Shown one piece after another: positions 23,690-32,285 of a DNA stretch of 42,556 nucleotides (position 1 is its first letter; each line of letters starts with the position of its first letter). A model generated the notes under the pieces. That model was given only the letters and a program-made list of their open reading frames with translations, searched no databases and was not told the DNA's origin. Source of the DNA: Microcoleus sp. FACHB-672. GTDB lineage: Bacteria > Cyanobacteriota > Cyanobacteriia > Cyanobacteriales > Oscillatoriaceae. Location of the stretch: contig NZ_JACJOU010000024.1 in NCBI RefSeq assembly GCF_014695725.1, positions 1 through 42,556 of the forward strand, in the 5' to 3' direction. Position numbers and translations under genes: made by a program.

Positions 23690-25378
23690 TTAACTTGCTA
23701 TTCCAGGCTCAATGCCGGCGGCTACAACGGTTCCCCCTTTACGTCGCAAGGCGCTACGGTGCAGCACTCGCAAAACTTCTTCCACCGTTGTAATGCCGGT
23801 TGTCACTTTGTCTATAGCAGCCAACCGAAAGGATGCAAACCCACTTTGATTGAGGTAACGGTGCAGTTGGGTCATTGTCCCTTCATAGATTAGCTGTTGC
23901 ACCATCTCATCAATATCCAAAATTTCTACAATCGCTTCACGCCCCAAATAGCCCGAACTAAAACAATTGGCGCACCCCCGCCCCTTGCGCCAGCTATCTG
24001 GCTTTGCCTGATCTCGTTCTAAGCCCAGCACTTGCAAATCTTCATCGCTGGGGATATAAGATTCACTACAGTGGGGACAAACGCGACGCACCAAGCGCTG
24101 GGCAACGATTCCTAACAGGGCATCACTAATCAAACCGGGATCAGGGCCAATATCTTTTAAACGGGGAATGGCACCAACCGCATCGTTGGTGTGCAAGGTG
24201 GTAAAGACTAAGTGGCCGGTAAGGGCTGCCCGGATGGCTGTTTCGGCGGTTTCTTGGTCACGAATTTCCCCAACCATGATAATGTCTGGATCTTGACGCA
24301 AAATTGCCCGCAGGCCGGCGGCAAAGGTCATGCCGGCTCGTTCGTTGACTTGGGTTTGCGTGATCCGGGGCAAAACGTATTCTACCGGATCTTCGACTGT
24401 GACGACGTTCACATATTCTTTAGCAACTGATTGCAAACTGGTGTAAAGTGTGCTTGTTTTTCCAGAGCCGGTCGGGCCGGTGAGGATGATCATGCCTTGG
24501 GGCTGGCTTAACCAATTTTTGAAAGTCGCCAGGTTTTTTTGAGAAAAGCCTAAGTCTTCCATATTGGAAAATGGGTTCTGTTGGGGTAATAACCGAATCA
24601 CGGCTTTTTCCCCGCCCACACAAGGCAGGGTACTGACGCGCATATCTAAACCCACTTCATCTTGACCGGCAGCATAATTTTCTCCGATCCGCCCATCTTG
24701 AGGCCGCCGGCTTTCCGCAATATCCATATTGGACATAACTTTAATCGCGACAACCATTTGCCGGCTAATTTCGCGCGGCAAAGTTGTAATATCCCGCAGC
24801 ACACCATCAATGCGATAGCGTACCTTTAAGCCTTCTTGCATCGGTTCTAGATGAATATCGCTAGCCCGATTGCGTAATGCCCCAGAAATTAACGTTCTAA
24901 TCCGCCCGATTTGGTTAACTGCTTTGGAGAGATAGATTTCGGTGGTTTCGCTGAGATCTTCTCTCTCTTCTTCGCCGGTGAGGGGATTCACCAAAGGGGC
25001 GGAACTAATGCGGTTGGGATCAAGCTTTTGTGTGTGATACCAAGAGCGATAGCTTTTGTCGTCAATTGGTATGATTTTGATGTTGCTGAAGGTGCGTTCG
25101 CTGAGATAGTCCATCTCTTCATTTAAGACTTCTACAGGACTGCCCAAATAGTAACAGTTGCGCCACAGCAGCAAGGGAATCACCGGCGGCAACTGTTTTC
25201 TGTCAGGAAATTCTCGAAAAAAGCGATAACTAACTTCTCGATCAAGCAGTCTCAGGTTAAGCAAACCGTTTTGATCGACCAGCAACCGAAGTGCTTGTTC
25301 GCAAGTGATCACCTGATTTCTAAGCTGTTGCCAAGCAGATTGGATAGCTGGAGAAGTTTGCATAGGGGTTGCCGGCAT
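23690..25378 (-). CDS. pilB: PilB/GspE-type secretion or pilus assembly ATPase
   Basis: 562 residues. The N-terminal 150 residues are a divergent MshEN/T2SSE-N-like part. The T2SSE ATPase core follows: LRNRASDIHLEPMQEGLKVRYRIDGVL, Walker A GPTGSGKTSTLY (301-312), Asp box TVEDPVEY, Walker B DPDIIMVGEIRD, His box TGHLVFTTLHTNDA, and the zinc tetracysteine CPHC...CANC. All catalytic parts are intact. It powers pilus extension or type II-like secretion at the inner membrane. No pilT, pilC or pilin genes are adjacent, so this is a stand-alone paralogue, possibly PilB2-like, and its partner platform protein must be elsewhere. Confidence 0.9.
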   Translation of the reverse strand: MPATPMQTSPAIQSAWQQLRNQVITCEQALRLLVDQNGLLNLRLLDREVSYRFFREFPDRKQLPPVIPLLLWRNCYYLGSPVEVLNEEMDYLSERTFSNIKIIPIDDKSYRSWYHTQKLDPNRISSAPLVNPLTGEEEREDLSETTEIYLSKAVNQIGRIRTLISGALRNRASDIHLEPMQEGLKVRYRIDGVLRDITTLPREISRQMVVAIKVMSNMDIAESRRPQDGRIGENYAAGQDEVGLDMRVSTLPCVGGEKAVIRLLPQQNPFSNMEDLGFSQKNLATFKNWLSQPQGMIILTGPTGSGKTSTLYTSLQSVAKEYVNVVTVEDPVEYVLPRITQTQVNERAGMTFAAGLRAILRQDPDIIMVGEIRDQETAETAIRAALTGHLVFTTLHTNDAVGAIPRLKDIGPDPGLISDALLGIVAQRLVRRVCPHCSESYIPSDEDLQVLGLERDQAKPDSWRKGRGCANCFSSGYLGREAIVEILDIDEMVQQLIYEGTMTQLHRYLNQSGFASFRLAAIDKVTTGITTVEEVLRVLHRSALRRKGGTVVAAGIEPGIAS

Positions 25379-25900
25379 CGGGGGCGGTAGTGCTGATTGT
25401 CAGGATAACAGAAAGCTTACGGGCTGTTGATTTAACGGCAGATTGGAAGGTCAATTTGCTGCCGGCAACCCCTATGGGAGGGTATTATTTTTAAATATCG
25501 GCATTTTTGCTCACTTCTTTAGTCAAACTCTGCCTTAAGCAAGCTATACTCCCTTTTAAGTTAGGCTATCGCAGCCATGCCCAATGCCCCATCCCTCGCC
25601 TGTGGTGAATTACCACAGACTCGCCCAATGCCCCTACCTTTAGTAGTAGCGGATTTCTACTAATTTTCATTAAGTGCGTGAGATTGAAAACCTGTAGTTC
25701 CAAATATAGAAACACTACTGGTTAAAAATATCATGCGAGTTTTTTGCAAAAACTTTAAGAATCAGATCCTTACACTGTAGATGATTTGAGGCGATTTCGG
25801 GTGTTGCGCTTAAAATACGGATACCCGATCAGGTTATGTGCCTTTATCGGCTACAATAAAAACTGTAAAAAATGTAAGCAGTTGAGAGTTAAAAGCAAGC
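25379..25900. other. Intergenic region between divergent pilB and cysH
   Basis: It holds promoters for both genes; TACAAT near 25853 is a candidate -10 for cysH. Bases 25584-25634 are an exact copy of 16000-16050, with the CTGTGGT/ACCACAG hairpin, flanked by ATGCCCC units. No gene is seen. Confidence 0.5.
25584..25634. repeat. Second copy of a 51-base repeat with internal hairpin
   Basis: Identical over 51 bases to 16000-16050. The middle is the palindrome CTGTGGT-gaatt-ACCACAG flanked by CTCGC and ACTCG. It sits in the same ATGCCCC-type low-complexity surroundings as the first copy. Confidence 0.85.
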
Positions 25901-26632
25901 ATGGTCTGCTCCGAAGAAGTTCAAATTCAAACTTCCTCTCTTGACCTGGATGAACTCAACCAGAGATTTGAAACAGCCCACCCAAGAGAGATTCTCGCCT
26001 GGTGTATCAGAAATATTCCGACAGGACTGGTGCAGACCAGTGCTTTTGGAGTCAGTGGTATGGTGACGATGGATATTCTATACCGCGAACTCAAACCAGA
26101 GCCGCCCGTGCCGGTGCTGTTTCTCGATACGCTGCATCATTTCCGCGAAACCTTAGAACTTGTTGAAAACTCCAAGAACCTCTACAACTTGGATCTGAGA
26201 GTCTATAAAATTGAGGGCGTAGATTCTCGCGAAGCCTTTGCCGAAGAGTACGGTGAGGCGCTGTGGGACAAAGACGTTCAGAAATTTCACTACATCACTA
26301 AAGTTGAACCGCTGCAAAGAGGTTTGGCAGAACTCAACACCGTCGCTTGGCTGACCGGCAGGCGGCGAGATCAAGCAAGCACTCGCACCGTGATGCCGGT
26401 GTTTGAGCGCGATATTAAGCATCGGATTAAGGTGAATCCTTTAGCCAACTGGACACGCAACCAGACTTGGGCTTATGTGATGGACAATAACGTTCCTTAC
26501 AATGTCTTGCATGACCGAGGTTATGGCAGCATTGGCGATGAACCGCTGACAACGCCAATCGCAAAGGGCGAAGATGAACGTGCCGGTCGGTGGCGTGGCT
26601 CAGCGAAAACTGAGTGTGGAATTCACATTTAG
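25901..26632 (+). CDS. cysH: Phosphoadenosine phosphosulfate (PAPS) reductase
   Basis: 243 residues. The family motifs are TSAFGVSGMVTMDILYR (PP-loop-like nucleotide site), VLFLDTLHHFRETLEL, WLTGRRRDQASTR, VNPLANWTRNQTWAYV, and the C-terminal active-site T-E-C-G-I-H-I. It reduces PAPS to sulfite using thioredoxin. The paired cysteines (CC...CxxC) that bind the 4Fe-4S cluster of APS-type reductases are absent, so PAPS is the expected substrate. It is a single gene ending in a strong terminator. Confidence 0.94.
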   Translation: MVCSEEVQIQTSSLDLDELNQRFETAHPREILAWCIRNIPTGLVQTSAFGVSGMVTMDILYRELKPEPPVPVLFLDTLHHFRETLELVENSKNLYNLDLRVYKIEGVDSREAFAEEYGEALWDKDVQKFHYITKVEPLQRGLAELNTVAWLTGRRRDQASTRTVMPVFERDIKHRIKVNPLANWTRNQTWAYVMDNNVPYNVLHDRGYGSIGDEPLTTPIAKGEDERAGRWRGSAKTECGIHI

Positions 26633-26650
26633 GCCGGCAGTCATAATAAG

Positions 26651-26690
26651 AAAAACCCCGCCCTTGCTGTTAAGTTGGGCGGGTTTTTTT
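26651..26690 (+). terminator. Intrinsic terminator after cysH
   Basis: AAAAACCCCGCCC pairs with GGGCGGG followed by seven T, with a 13-base loop, 18 bases after the stop. Confidence 0.88.
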
Positions 26691-26837
26691 CTTTTATTCT
26701 ATTGCTAACCCCGTTGAACCAAGTGCCGGCAAGCTAGAATAACTATTTATAGAATCAAGCGATAGCAGTCCTGTGCCTGAAAACCTTGGAGTGCCGGCAT
26801 CTTGTCCGCTACAACTCTGATAACCTAAATTAACCAA

Positions 26838-27410
26838 ATGAGTGTTAGCAAAAGCTCTTTCTACATTTCCCCAGAACTTTATTTAGAAGGAGAACGAGAA
26901 AGTCCTATTAAACATGAGTACCGGCAAGGTCACGTCTTTGCAATGACAGGGGCTAAAAAACCACATATTATTATTGCCGGCAATTTAGTTACCCTATTAA
27001 ACAATCATCTACGCGACACGCCCTGTATTGTTCTTACCTCTGATATAAAAGTTAGACTTGAAGCGGCAAATTGCTATTACTATCCTGATGTAGCAGTCAG
27101 TTGCGATGAGCAAGATACTACTTCTACTGAAGACTTTATTCTTTTTCCGTCTTTAGTGGTTGAAGTGCTATCTCCCTCAACAGCAAGTTTTGACAGAGGT
27201 GAGAAATTTGCTGATTACCAAACTTTACCCAGTTTGCGAGAATATGTACTGATCAACCAATCTGAGATGAGGGTGGAGTGTTTTCGCCTGAATGAGTTGG
27301 GAAGTTGGGTGTGTCAAACTTATGAAAAAGGGGATGAAGTTTACTTAGCAAGTGTAAATTTTAGTTGCACAATTAGCGAAATCTATCAAAAAGTTCCTGG
27401 CCTCCTGTAA
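26838..27410 (+). CDS. Uma2 family (DUF820) endonuclease-like protein
   Basis: 190 residues. Typical Uma2 order: YLEGERESPIKHEYRQGHVFAMTGAKKPH, NLVTLLNNHLRDTPCIVLTSDIKVRL, YYYPDVAVSC, PSLVVEVLSPSTASFDRGEKFADYQTLPSLREYVLINQ. The acidic and lysine residues in YYPDV...EVLSPST...DRGEKFADY form the restriction-endonuclease-like (PD-D/ExK) centre. These proteins are expanded in cyanobacteria and their role is unknown. It lies eight bases before the SbcD-like gene, so it is probably co-transcribed. Confidence 0.92.
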   Translation: MSVSKSSFYISPELYLEGERESPIKHEYRQGHVFAMTGAKKPHIIIAGNLVTLLNNHLRDTPCIVLTSDIKVRLEAANCYYYPDVAVSCDEQDTTSTEDFILFPSLVVEVLSPSTASFDRGEKFADYQTLPSLREYVLINQSEMRVECFRLNELGSWVCQTYEKGDEVYLASVNFSCTISEIYQKVPGLL

Positions 27411-27418
27411 GTGAGACA

Positions 27419-28765
27419 ATGATTAAAATTCTGCATTTATCAGATATTCACATGGGGAGTGGTTTCTCCCACGGACGGATCAACCCAGAAACGGGATTAA
27501 ATACACGATTAGAAGATTTTGTCAAAACATTGTCCCGATGTATTGATCGAGCGCTGACAGAGCCTGTGGATTTGGTGTTGTTTGGCGGGGATGCCTTTCC
27601 TGATGCCACTCCTCCTCCTTTTGTGCAGGAAGCGTTTGCCAGCCAATTTCGCCGGCTTGTTGATGCCCAAATCCCCACGGTATTATTAGTTGGCAATCAC
27701 GATCAGCATTCCCAAGGACAAGGCGGCGCGAGTCTGTGCATTTACCGCACATTAGGAGTGCCTGGGTTTATTGTGGGCGATCGCTTGGAAACTCACCGGA
27801 TCGAGACAAAAAGTGGGCCGGTGCAAGTGATGACGCTGCCTTGGCTGACACGCTCAACATTAATGACACGCGCGGAAACAGAAGGATTGGCACTCTCAGA
27901 TGTTAACCATTTATTGATTGATAAACTGCGCGTGGTTCTGGAAGGGGATATCCGGCAGCTCGATCCAGAGGTGCCAACGGTTCTGCTGGCGCACTTGATG
28001 GCAGATAAGGCGGAATATGGCGCAGAACGGTTTCTGGCTGTGGGCAAGGGTTTCACGATTCCGATGTCGATGCTGATTCGTCCTTGCTTTGATTATGTGG
28101 CTTTGGGACATATCCATTTACACCAAAACCTTAATCCGTCTAATGAACCGCCTGTTGTTTATCCCGGCAGCATTGAACGGGTGGATTTTAGTGAGGAAAA
28201 GGAAGATAAAGGCTATGTGATGGTGGAGATTGAGCGCGGCAAGACAAAGTGGGAGTTTTGTGCGCTGCCGGTGCGGAAGTTCCAAACGATTCGGGTTGAT
28301 GTGTCTGAGTCAGCCGATCCCCAGGCAACGTTGCTCAGTGCGATCGCGAAAAAAGACATTAAAGATGCGGTGGTTAGGTTAATTTATCAGGTTCGGTCTG
28401 AGCAGCTTGATCGCATTGATAATACGATGTTGCATGGCGCACTCGTCGAGGCGCATAACTATACGATTCAACCGGAGCTAGTAAGTCAGTTAGCTCGGCC
28501 TCGTTTACCGGAGTTGGGTTCAAGTGCGAGTATCGATCCGCTGGAAGCGCTGAATGCTTATTTGGGCAGTCGGGATGATTTGAGGGATATTAAGGTTGAG
28601 TTGTTAGAAGCGGCGCAAAATTTGTTGGCGGGGGAGGAGATATGGTTGGAAACGGCTGAGGTTGAGGAAAAAAGTCAAGCCATAGAAGTGGGAGAATTGG
28701 AAGTTTCAGTGAGTAATGAGAAGCTGCCGATTGATGATGGTGATCGTCAATTGCGTTTGCTTTAA
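27419..28765 (+). CDS. sbcD: SbcD/Mre11-like DNA repair exonuclease
   Basis: 448 residues. Metallophosphoesterase motifs are complete: LHLSDIHMGSGF (metal ligands D, H), VLFGGDAFPD, LLVGNHDQHSQ (catalytic H), LLAHLMAD, YVALGHIHLHQ. It therefore looks active. The C-terminal part (about 300-448) matches the capping region of SbcD-type proteins and ends in an acidic tail (VEEKSQAIEVGELEV). SbcD works with the SMC-like SbcC on DNA ends; no sbcC is next to it here, so the partner is unlinked. The first gene of the pair is the Uma2 protein. Confidence 0.9.
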   Translation: MIKILHLSDIHMGSGFSHGRINPETGLNTRLEDFVKTLSRCIDRALTEPVDLVLFGGDAFPDATPPPFVQEAFASQFRRLVDAQIPTVLLVGNHDQHSQGQGGASLCIYRTLGVPGFIVGDRLETHRIETKSGPVQVMTLPWLTRSTLMTRAETEGLALSDVNHLLIDKLRVVLEGDIRQLDPEVPTVLLAHLMADKAEYGAERFLAVGKGFTIPMSMLIRPCFDYVALGHIHLHQNLNPSNEPPVVYPGSIERVDFSEEKEDKGYVMVEIERGKTKWEFCALPVRKFQTIRVDVSESADPQATLLSAIAKKDIKDAVVRLIYQVRSEQLDRIDNTMLHGALVEAHNYTIQPELVSQLARPRLPELGSSASIDPLEALNAYLGSRDDLRDIKVELLEAAQNLLAGEEIWLETAEVEEKSQAIEVGELEVSVSNEKLPIDDGDRQLRLL

Positions 28766-28825
28766 GGTAGAAAAAGGTTAGTAATTTTAGACTTCTTGTG
28801 GGTGTTGAGGTTTTTGTTTATTAAC

Positions 28826-28900
28826 CGCAGATGATAGCGCAGCGTGCCGCAGGCATACGCAGATGATAGCGCAGCGTGGCGTTAGGCATACGCAGATGAT
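28826..28900. repeat. Tandem repeat, units of 32-33 bases
   Basis: Two units beginning CGCAGATGATAGCGCAGCGTG and ending GGCATA (28826-28857 and 28858-28890), plus a partial third (28891-28900), lie between the convergent sbcD and ppx genes. The units differ by a few bases (CCGCA versus GCGTTA). Confidence 0.8.
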
Positions 28901-28967
28901 CATGTCGCTTGCCGGCACGTCTGTGTGTTTACAAGTGATCTGTTTCAGGTGATCAAGTAATAACCGG

Positions 28968-30611
28968 CTAATTAGCAATAACCGACGCTGAAAGTAAGGT
29001 TGCGACCAATTTAACGCCGTATTCTGCTTCAAAAACGTCTTTCTTATAATCCAAACTCCAGCGCTCTAAAATACACTCATCGTCTGGGTTTGCCGGCTGC
29101 AACCACAAATGAAGTTCCTGAAATTCATGACTGTATTCGCAATTGACGCGTTCGACTGCACCAATTTGCCGACGATCTAGTGCGACAGCTAAGCGGAGTA
29201 ATGCGCTGAGTTGGCTTACCATCTGCCGATATCTTTTAGTCGGCAAATTGCGGTAATTATCATGCTTTTTCTTAGGAGCGCTTTTGCGATGGTAACGTGC
29301 TAAATTCGCAATCACTTCTATCTCGGTTTCTGTATAGCCGAGAAGTTCACTATTGCGAATTAGGTAATAAGAGTGTTTATGGTGAGAGGAATGGCTGACA
29401 TGAAGACCGCAGTTGTGTAAGATGCCGGCAGCCCAAAGCAGTTCGCGTTCTTCTATACCCCAGTTGTGAAGAATGCCTTGGGTTTGGTCAAATAAACTGA
29501 GGGCAAATGTTGCGACTCGTTCACTGGCTTCTAAGTTGACTTGGTATTTTTGGGCGATTTTAAAGGTATTACGTTCGCGGACTGAGCTTTGATAGCGCAG
29601 CCGATCTTCTATCAAGCCGTGGGTGAGCATCCAATCTACGATGACGCCTTCACGCAGGGAACGCTCGCAAATGGTTAGGGATTCCATGCCTAACAGGGTC
29701 ATGGCTTCTTGTAAAATTAGGGCACCGGCAAGGATGATTTCTGACCGGCGATCAGACATCCCTGGAATCGCTAATCGTTCTGTGTAGGAAAGCTTCCGCA
29801 GGCGAGTGACTAACTCTCTGAGGTCTTTCAGGCTCAATTGGTAGCCGCTGAGGGGGTTGGGCACCATCCCCAGTTTTTCACGGGCGTTAATTGTAGCCAA
29901 CGTTTCAATCGTGCCGGCTGTCCCCACTAAACGAGGGTACTCACCGGGCAGCAATTGGGCGCGTAACTCGTCTACCGATCGCTCCAGCGTCCCCCGCACA
30001 TAGGCTTGCAGGCACTGAAACTCTGGGTTGCTGATGGGATCTGTGGTGATAAATTCTGCCGTGAGTCGCACCGCGCCTACTTTGGTGCTGCTGAGAGAGC
30101 GAGGTTCGTGGCCATCGCCTAAAATTAATTCGGTTGAACCGCCGCCAATGTCAATAATGATGTGGGGTTGGTTGTTAAATTCCATCCCCGACAACACACC
30201 GAGATAAATTCTCCGGGCTTCTTCTTGCCCAGAGATTAAACTAACGGCTAAGTCTAATTGTTCTTCGATTTGTGCTAAAAAGTCTCTGCCGTTGGGCGCT
30301 TCACGCACAGCGCTGGTGGCAACGGCGATGGTGGTTTCGGCATTCAAGCTTTTGGCGATTTCTTGAAAACGCCGTAGGGCTGCGATCGCACGTTTCATCA
30401 CCGGCTGTTTGAGATCGCCGGTTTCCAGGCAGCGATCGCCCAAACGCACTGTTTCTTTCTCTCGGGCGATAATGGTAAATGCAGGCAGCGCCGGTTGAAT
30501 CCGCACTACTACCATGTGGAGCGAATTGGTTCCTAAATCAATGGCAGCGATAATGCGGTCTTGCTCCATTGAAGAAGCAGAATTTTTCACGAACGGAACT
30601 GTATTGACCAT
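28968..30611 (-). CDS. ppx: Exopolyphosphatase / pppGpp phosphatase with HD domain
   Basis: 547 residues from ATG 30611 (MVNTVPFVKNSASSMEQDRI). An upstream ATG at 30677 adds residues unlike the family, and an internal ATG at 30569 (MEQDRIIAAIDLG) is also possible. The ASKHA phosphatase half has IAAIDLGTNSLHMVVV, ATSAVREAPNGRDFL, IIDIGGGSTELILGDG, GTAGTIETLA. The C-terminal half is an HD-like domain (GILHNCGLHVSHSSHHKHSYYLIRNS ... LARYHRK). This two-domain layout is usual for cyanobacterial Ppx. It hydrolyses polyphosphate and/or pppGpp, in phosphate storage and the stringent response. It is divergent from ubiA. Confidence 0.92.
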   Translation of the reverse strand: MVNTVPFVKNSASSMEQDRIIAAIDLGTNSLHMVVVRIQPALPAFTIIAREKETVRLGDRCLETGDLKQPVMKRAIAALRRFQEIAKSLNAETTIAVATSAVREAPNGRDFLAQIEEQLDLAVSLISGQEEARRIYLGVLSGMEFNNQPHIIIDIGGGSTELILGDGHEPRSLSSTKVGAVRLTAEFITTDPISNPEFQCLQAYVRGTLERSVDELRAQLLPGEYPRLVGTAGTIETLATINAREKLGMVPNPLSGYQLSLKDLRELVTRLRKLSYTERLAIPGMSDRRSEIILAGALILQEAMTLLGMESLTICERSLREGVIVDWMLTHGLIEDRLRYQSSVRERNTFKIAQKYQVNLEASERVATFALSLFDQTQGILHNWGIEERELLWAAGILHNCGLHVSHSSHHKHSYYLIRNSELLGYTETEIEVIANLARYHRKSAPKKKHDNYRNLPTKRYRQMVSQLSALLRLAVALDRRQIGAVERVNCEYSHEFQELHLWLQPANPDDECILERWSLDYKKDVFEAEYGVKLVATLLSASVIAN

Positions 30612-30821
30612 CCCAATGTATCTAGGGTTACAACCCCAGCCCAGACCTCCAGAATAAAGATATCTTATACAGGTCATAGGTGATAGGCAAGAACCGGCAA
30701 AACTGCAATAGGCTAAAATCTTCCTTAATTAGTTGTGGCAAAATAGCCTGCAAGCTGTGTCTCTCAATCGCGCCACATTGCCTAAATATATAGTTAAGCC
30801 GCTCATTTATCAGTTAATGCA

Positions 30822-31706
30822 ATGCTGACGACACAAAAACGCCAACCTGAAGCCATCTGGCAAAGCATCTTTCGATTGTTGAGGTGGGACAAGCCGGCAG
30901 GACGGCTAATTTTGATGATTCCCGCCCTCTGGGCTGTGTTTTTGGCGGCACAGGGAAAACCCCCGATCCTGCTGGTGGGCGTGATTATGTTAGGAAGTTT
31001 AGTCACCAGTGCTGCCGGCTGCGTTGTTAACGATCTGTGGGATCGAGATATTGACCCAAAAGTTGAGCGGACGCGACAGCGCCCCCTGGCTTCGAGAGTG
31101 CTCTCGGTGAGAGTGGGGCTTGTGGTTGCGGTGGTGGCTTTTATTTGCGCCGGCATTCTTGCCCTTTATCTCAATACCTTCACCTTCTGGCTGTGCGTAG
31201 CTGCCTTGCCAGTGATTATTATCTACCCCCTGACAAAGCGCAAATTTGCGGTGCCACAACTGGTGCTATCGATTGCTTGGGGTTTTGCTGTCCTCATCAG
31301 TTGGAGTGCCGTTGCCGGTCGCTTAGAATCGGCCACTTGGGCGCTTTGGGCGGCAACGGTTCTCTGGACTTTGGGATTTGACACCGTTTACGCCATGAGT
31401 GATCGCGAAGATGATAGACGCCTGGGGATCAACTCCAGCGCCCTATTTTTTGGCGATTATGCTGCTGAAGCGGTGGTTTTATCCTACGCTGGTGCCTCGG
31501 CTTTTCTGGCAATTGTCGGCGGGATGATGCACCTGCGGATTGGATTTTGGATCGCTTTATTTGTGGCTATCGGCTGGTGGGGTTGGCAATACAGCAAACT
31601 CAGACAAGACAACCTCCCCAAGTTAGTTTACGCTCAGCAGTTCGGCCAAAATGTCAAAATAGGTTTTATTCTACTTGTCGGCATGATTATTGGTTCTGTG
31701 TTTTAA
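30822..31706 (+). CDS. ubiA: 4-hydroxybenzoate polyprenyltransferase (plastoquinone pathway)
   Basis: 294 residues with about eight membrane helices. The opening LLRWDKPAGRLILMIPALWAVFLAAQ is the UbiA family start. The first Asp-rich motif is VVNDLWDRDIDPKVERTRQRPLAS and the second is DTVYAMSDREDDRRLGINSSA, binding magnesium prenyl diphosphate. In cyanobacteria this enzyme prenylates 4-hydroxybenzoate for plastoquinone (established for Synechocystis slr0926-type genes). It is an intact single gene closed by a bidirectional-looking terminator. Confidence 0.93.
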   Translation: MLTTQKRQPEAIWQSIFRLLRWDKPAGRLILMIPALWAVFLAAQGKPPILLVGVIMLGSLVTSAAGCVVNDLWDRDIDPKVERTRQRPLASRVLSVRVGLVVAVVAFICAGILALYLNTFTFWLCVAALPVIIIYPLTKRKFAVPQLVLSIAWGFAVLISWSAVAGRLESATWALWAATVLWTLGFDTVYAMSDREDDRRLGINSSALFFGDYAAEAVVLSYAGASAFLAIVGGMMHLRIGFWIALFVAIGWWGWQYSKLRQDNLPKLVYAQQFGQNVKIGFILLVGMIIGSVF

Positions 31707-31723
31707 CCAGAGGTTTTTACATC

Positions 31724-31771
31724 AAGGACGCAAAGTTCAGATTTTTTTTGCCTGAAACTTTGCGTCCTTTT
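31724..31771 (+). terminator. Intrinsic terminator after ubiA
   Basis: AAGGACGCAAAGTTCAG pairs with CTGAAACTTTGCGTCCTT (one bulged A) around a T-rich loop, followed by TT. It stands between ubiA and the next gene, whose start is only about 14 bases further on. Confidence 0.75.
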
Positions 31772-31784
31772 GCCTTAAAAAAGT

Positions 31785-32285
31785 TTGATGAAAAAAATAG
31801 TTATTGGGGTGATGGGACCCGGTGCCGGTGCAACGGCAAACGATCTGCAAAATGCAGGTGAACTGGGCAAATTAATTGCTGAAAAGGGATGGGTGCTGCT
31901 CACCGGCGGCAGGGATGCCGGTGTGATGGATGCGGCTTCTATGGGTGCAAAAAAGGCAAACGGTTTGACGATTGGTATTCTGCCGGCAGAAGATTGCAGC
32001 CATCTCTCTGAGGGGATTGATATTGCCATTGTCACCGGCATGGGCAGCGCCCGTAATAATATTAATGTTCTTTCTTCAGATGTGATCATTGCTTGTGGGA
32101 TGGGTGTCGGCACGGCTTCAGAAATTGCCCTTGCCCTCAAAGCCAACAAAAAAGTTATTTTATTAAATAACCACGCCGAAAGCCAAGTTTTTTTCCAAAC
32201 TTTATCACAAGAAAACGTTATTGTGGTTACTACGGCTCAAGAAGCCATTGAACTTACTAGCGAAATTCTCTCAAATTTACAATGA
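31785..32285 (+). CDS. TIGR00725 family / LOG-like Rossmann nucleotide-binding protein
   Basis: 166 residues. The core motifs are GVMGPGAGATANDLQNAGELGKLIAEKGWVLLTGGRDAGVMDAAS and the later GMGSARNNINVLSSDVIIACGMGVGTASEIALALKANK. This is the GGxxGxM-like and PGGxGTxxE-like arrangement of LOG/MoCo-carrier relatives; here the second motif reads G-M-G-V-G-T-A-S-E. The family includes cytokinin-activating phosphoribohydrolases and molybdenum-cofactor carrier proteins; which applies is unclear. Its stop overlaps the start of the next gene (ATGA), implying coupling. Confidence 0.82.
   Translation: MMKKIVIGVMGPGAGATANDLQNAGELGKLIAEKGWVLLTGGRDAGVMDAASMGAKKANGLTIGILPAEDCSHLSEGIDIAIVTGMGSARNNINVLSSDVIIACGMGVGTASEIALALKANKKVILLNNHAESQVFFQTLSQENVIVVTTAQEAIELTSEILSNLQ

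Noticed and set aside
25840-25880. NtcA or other regulator box upstream of cysH (GTG...TAC)
   Set aside because: The spacing between the half sites is 11 bases instead of the 8-10 expected, so it is not supported.
28826-28900. CRISPR array
   Set aside because: Units are directly adjacent without unique spacers, only two and a part are present, and no cas genes are nearby.
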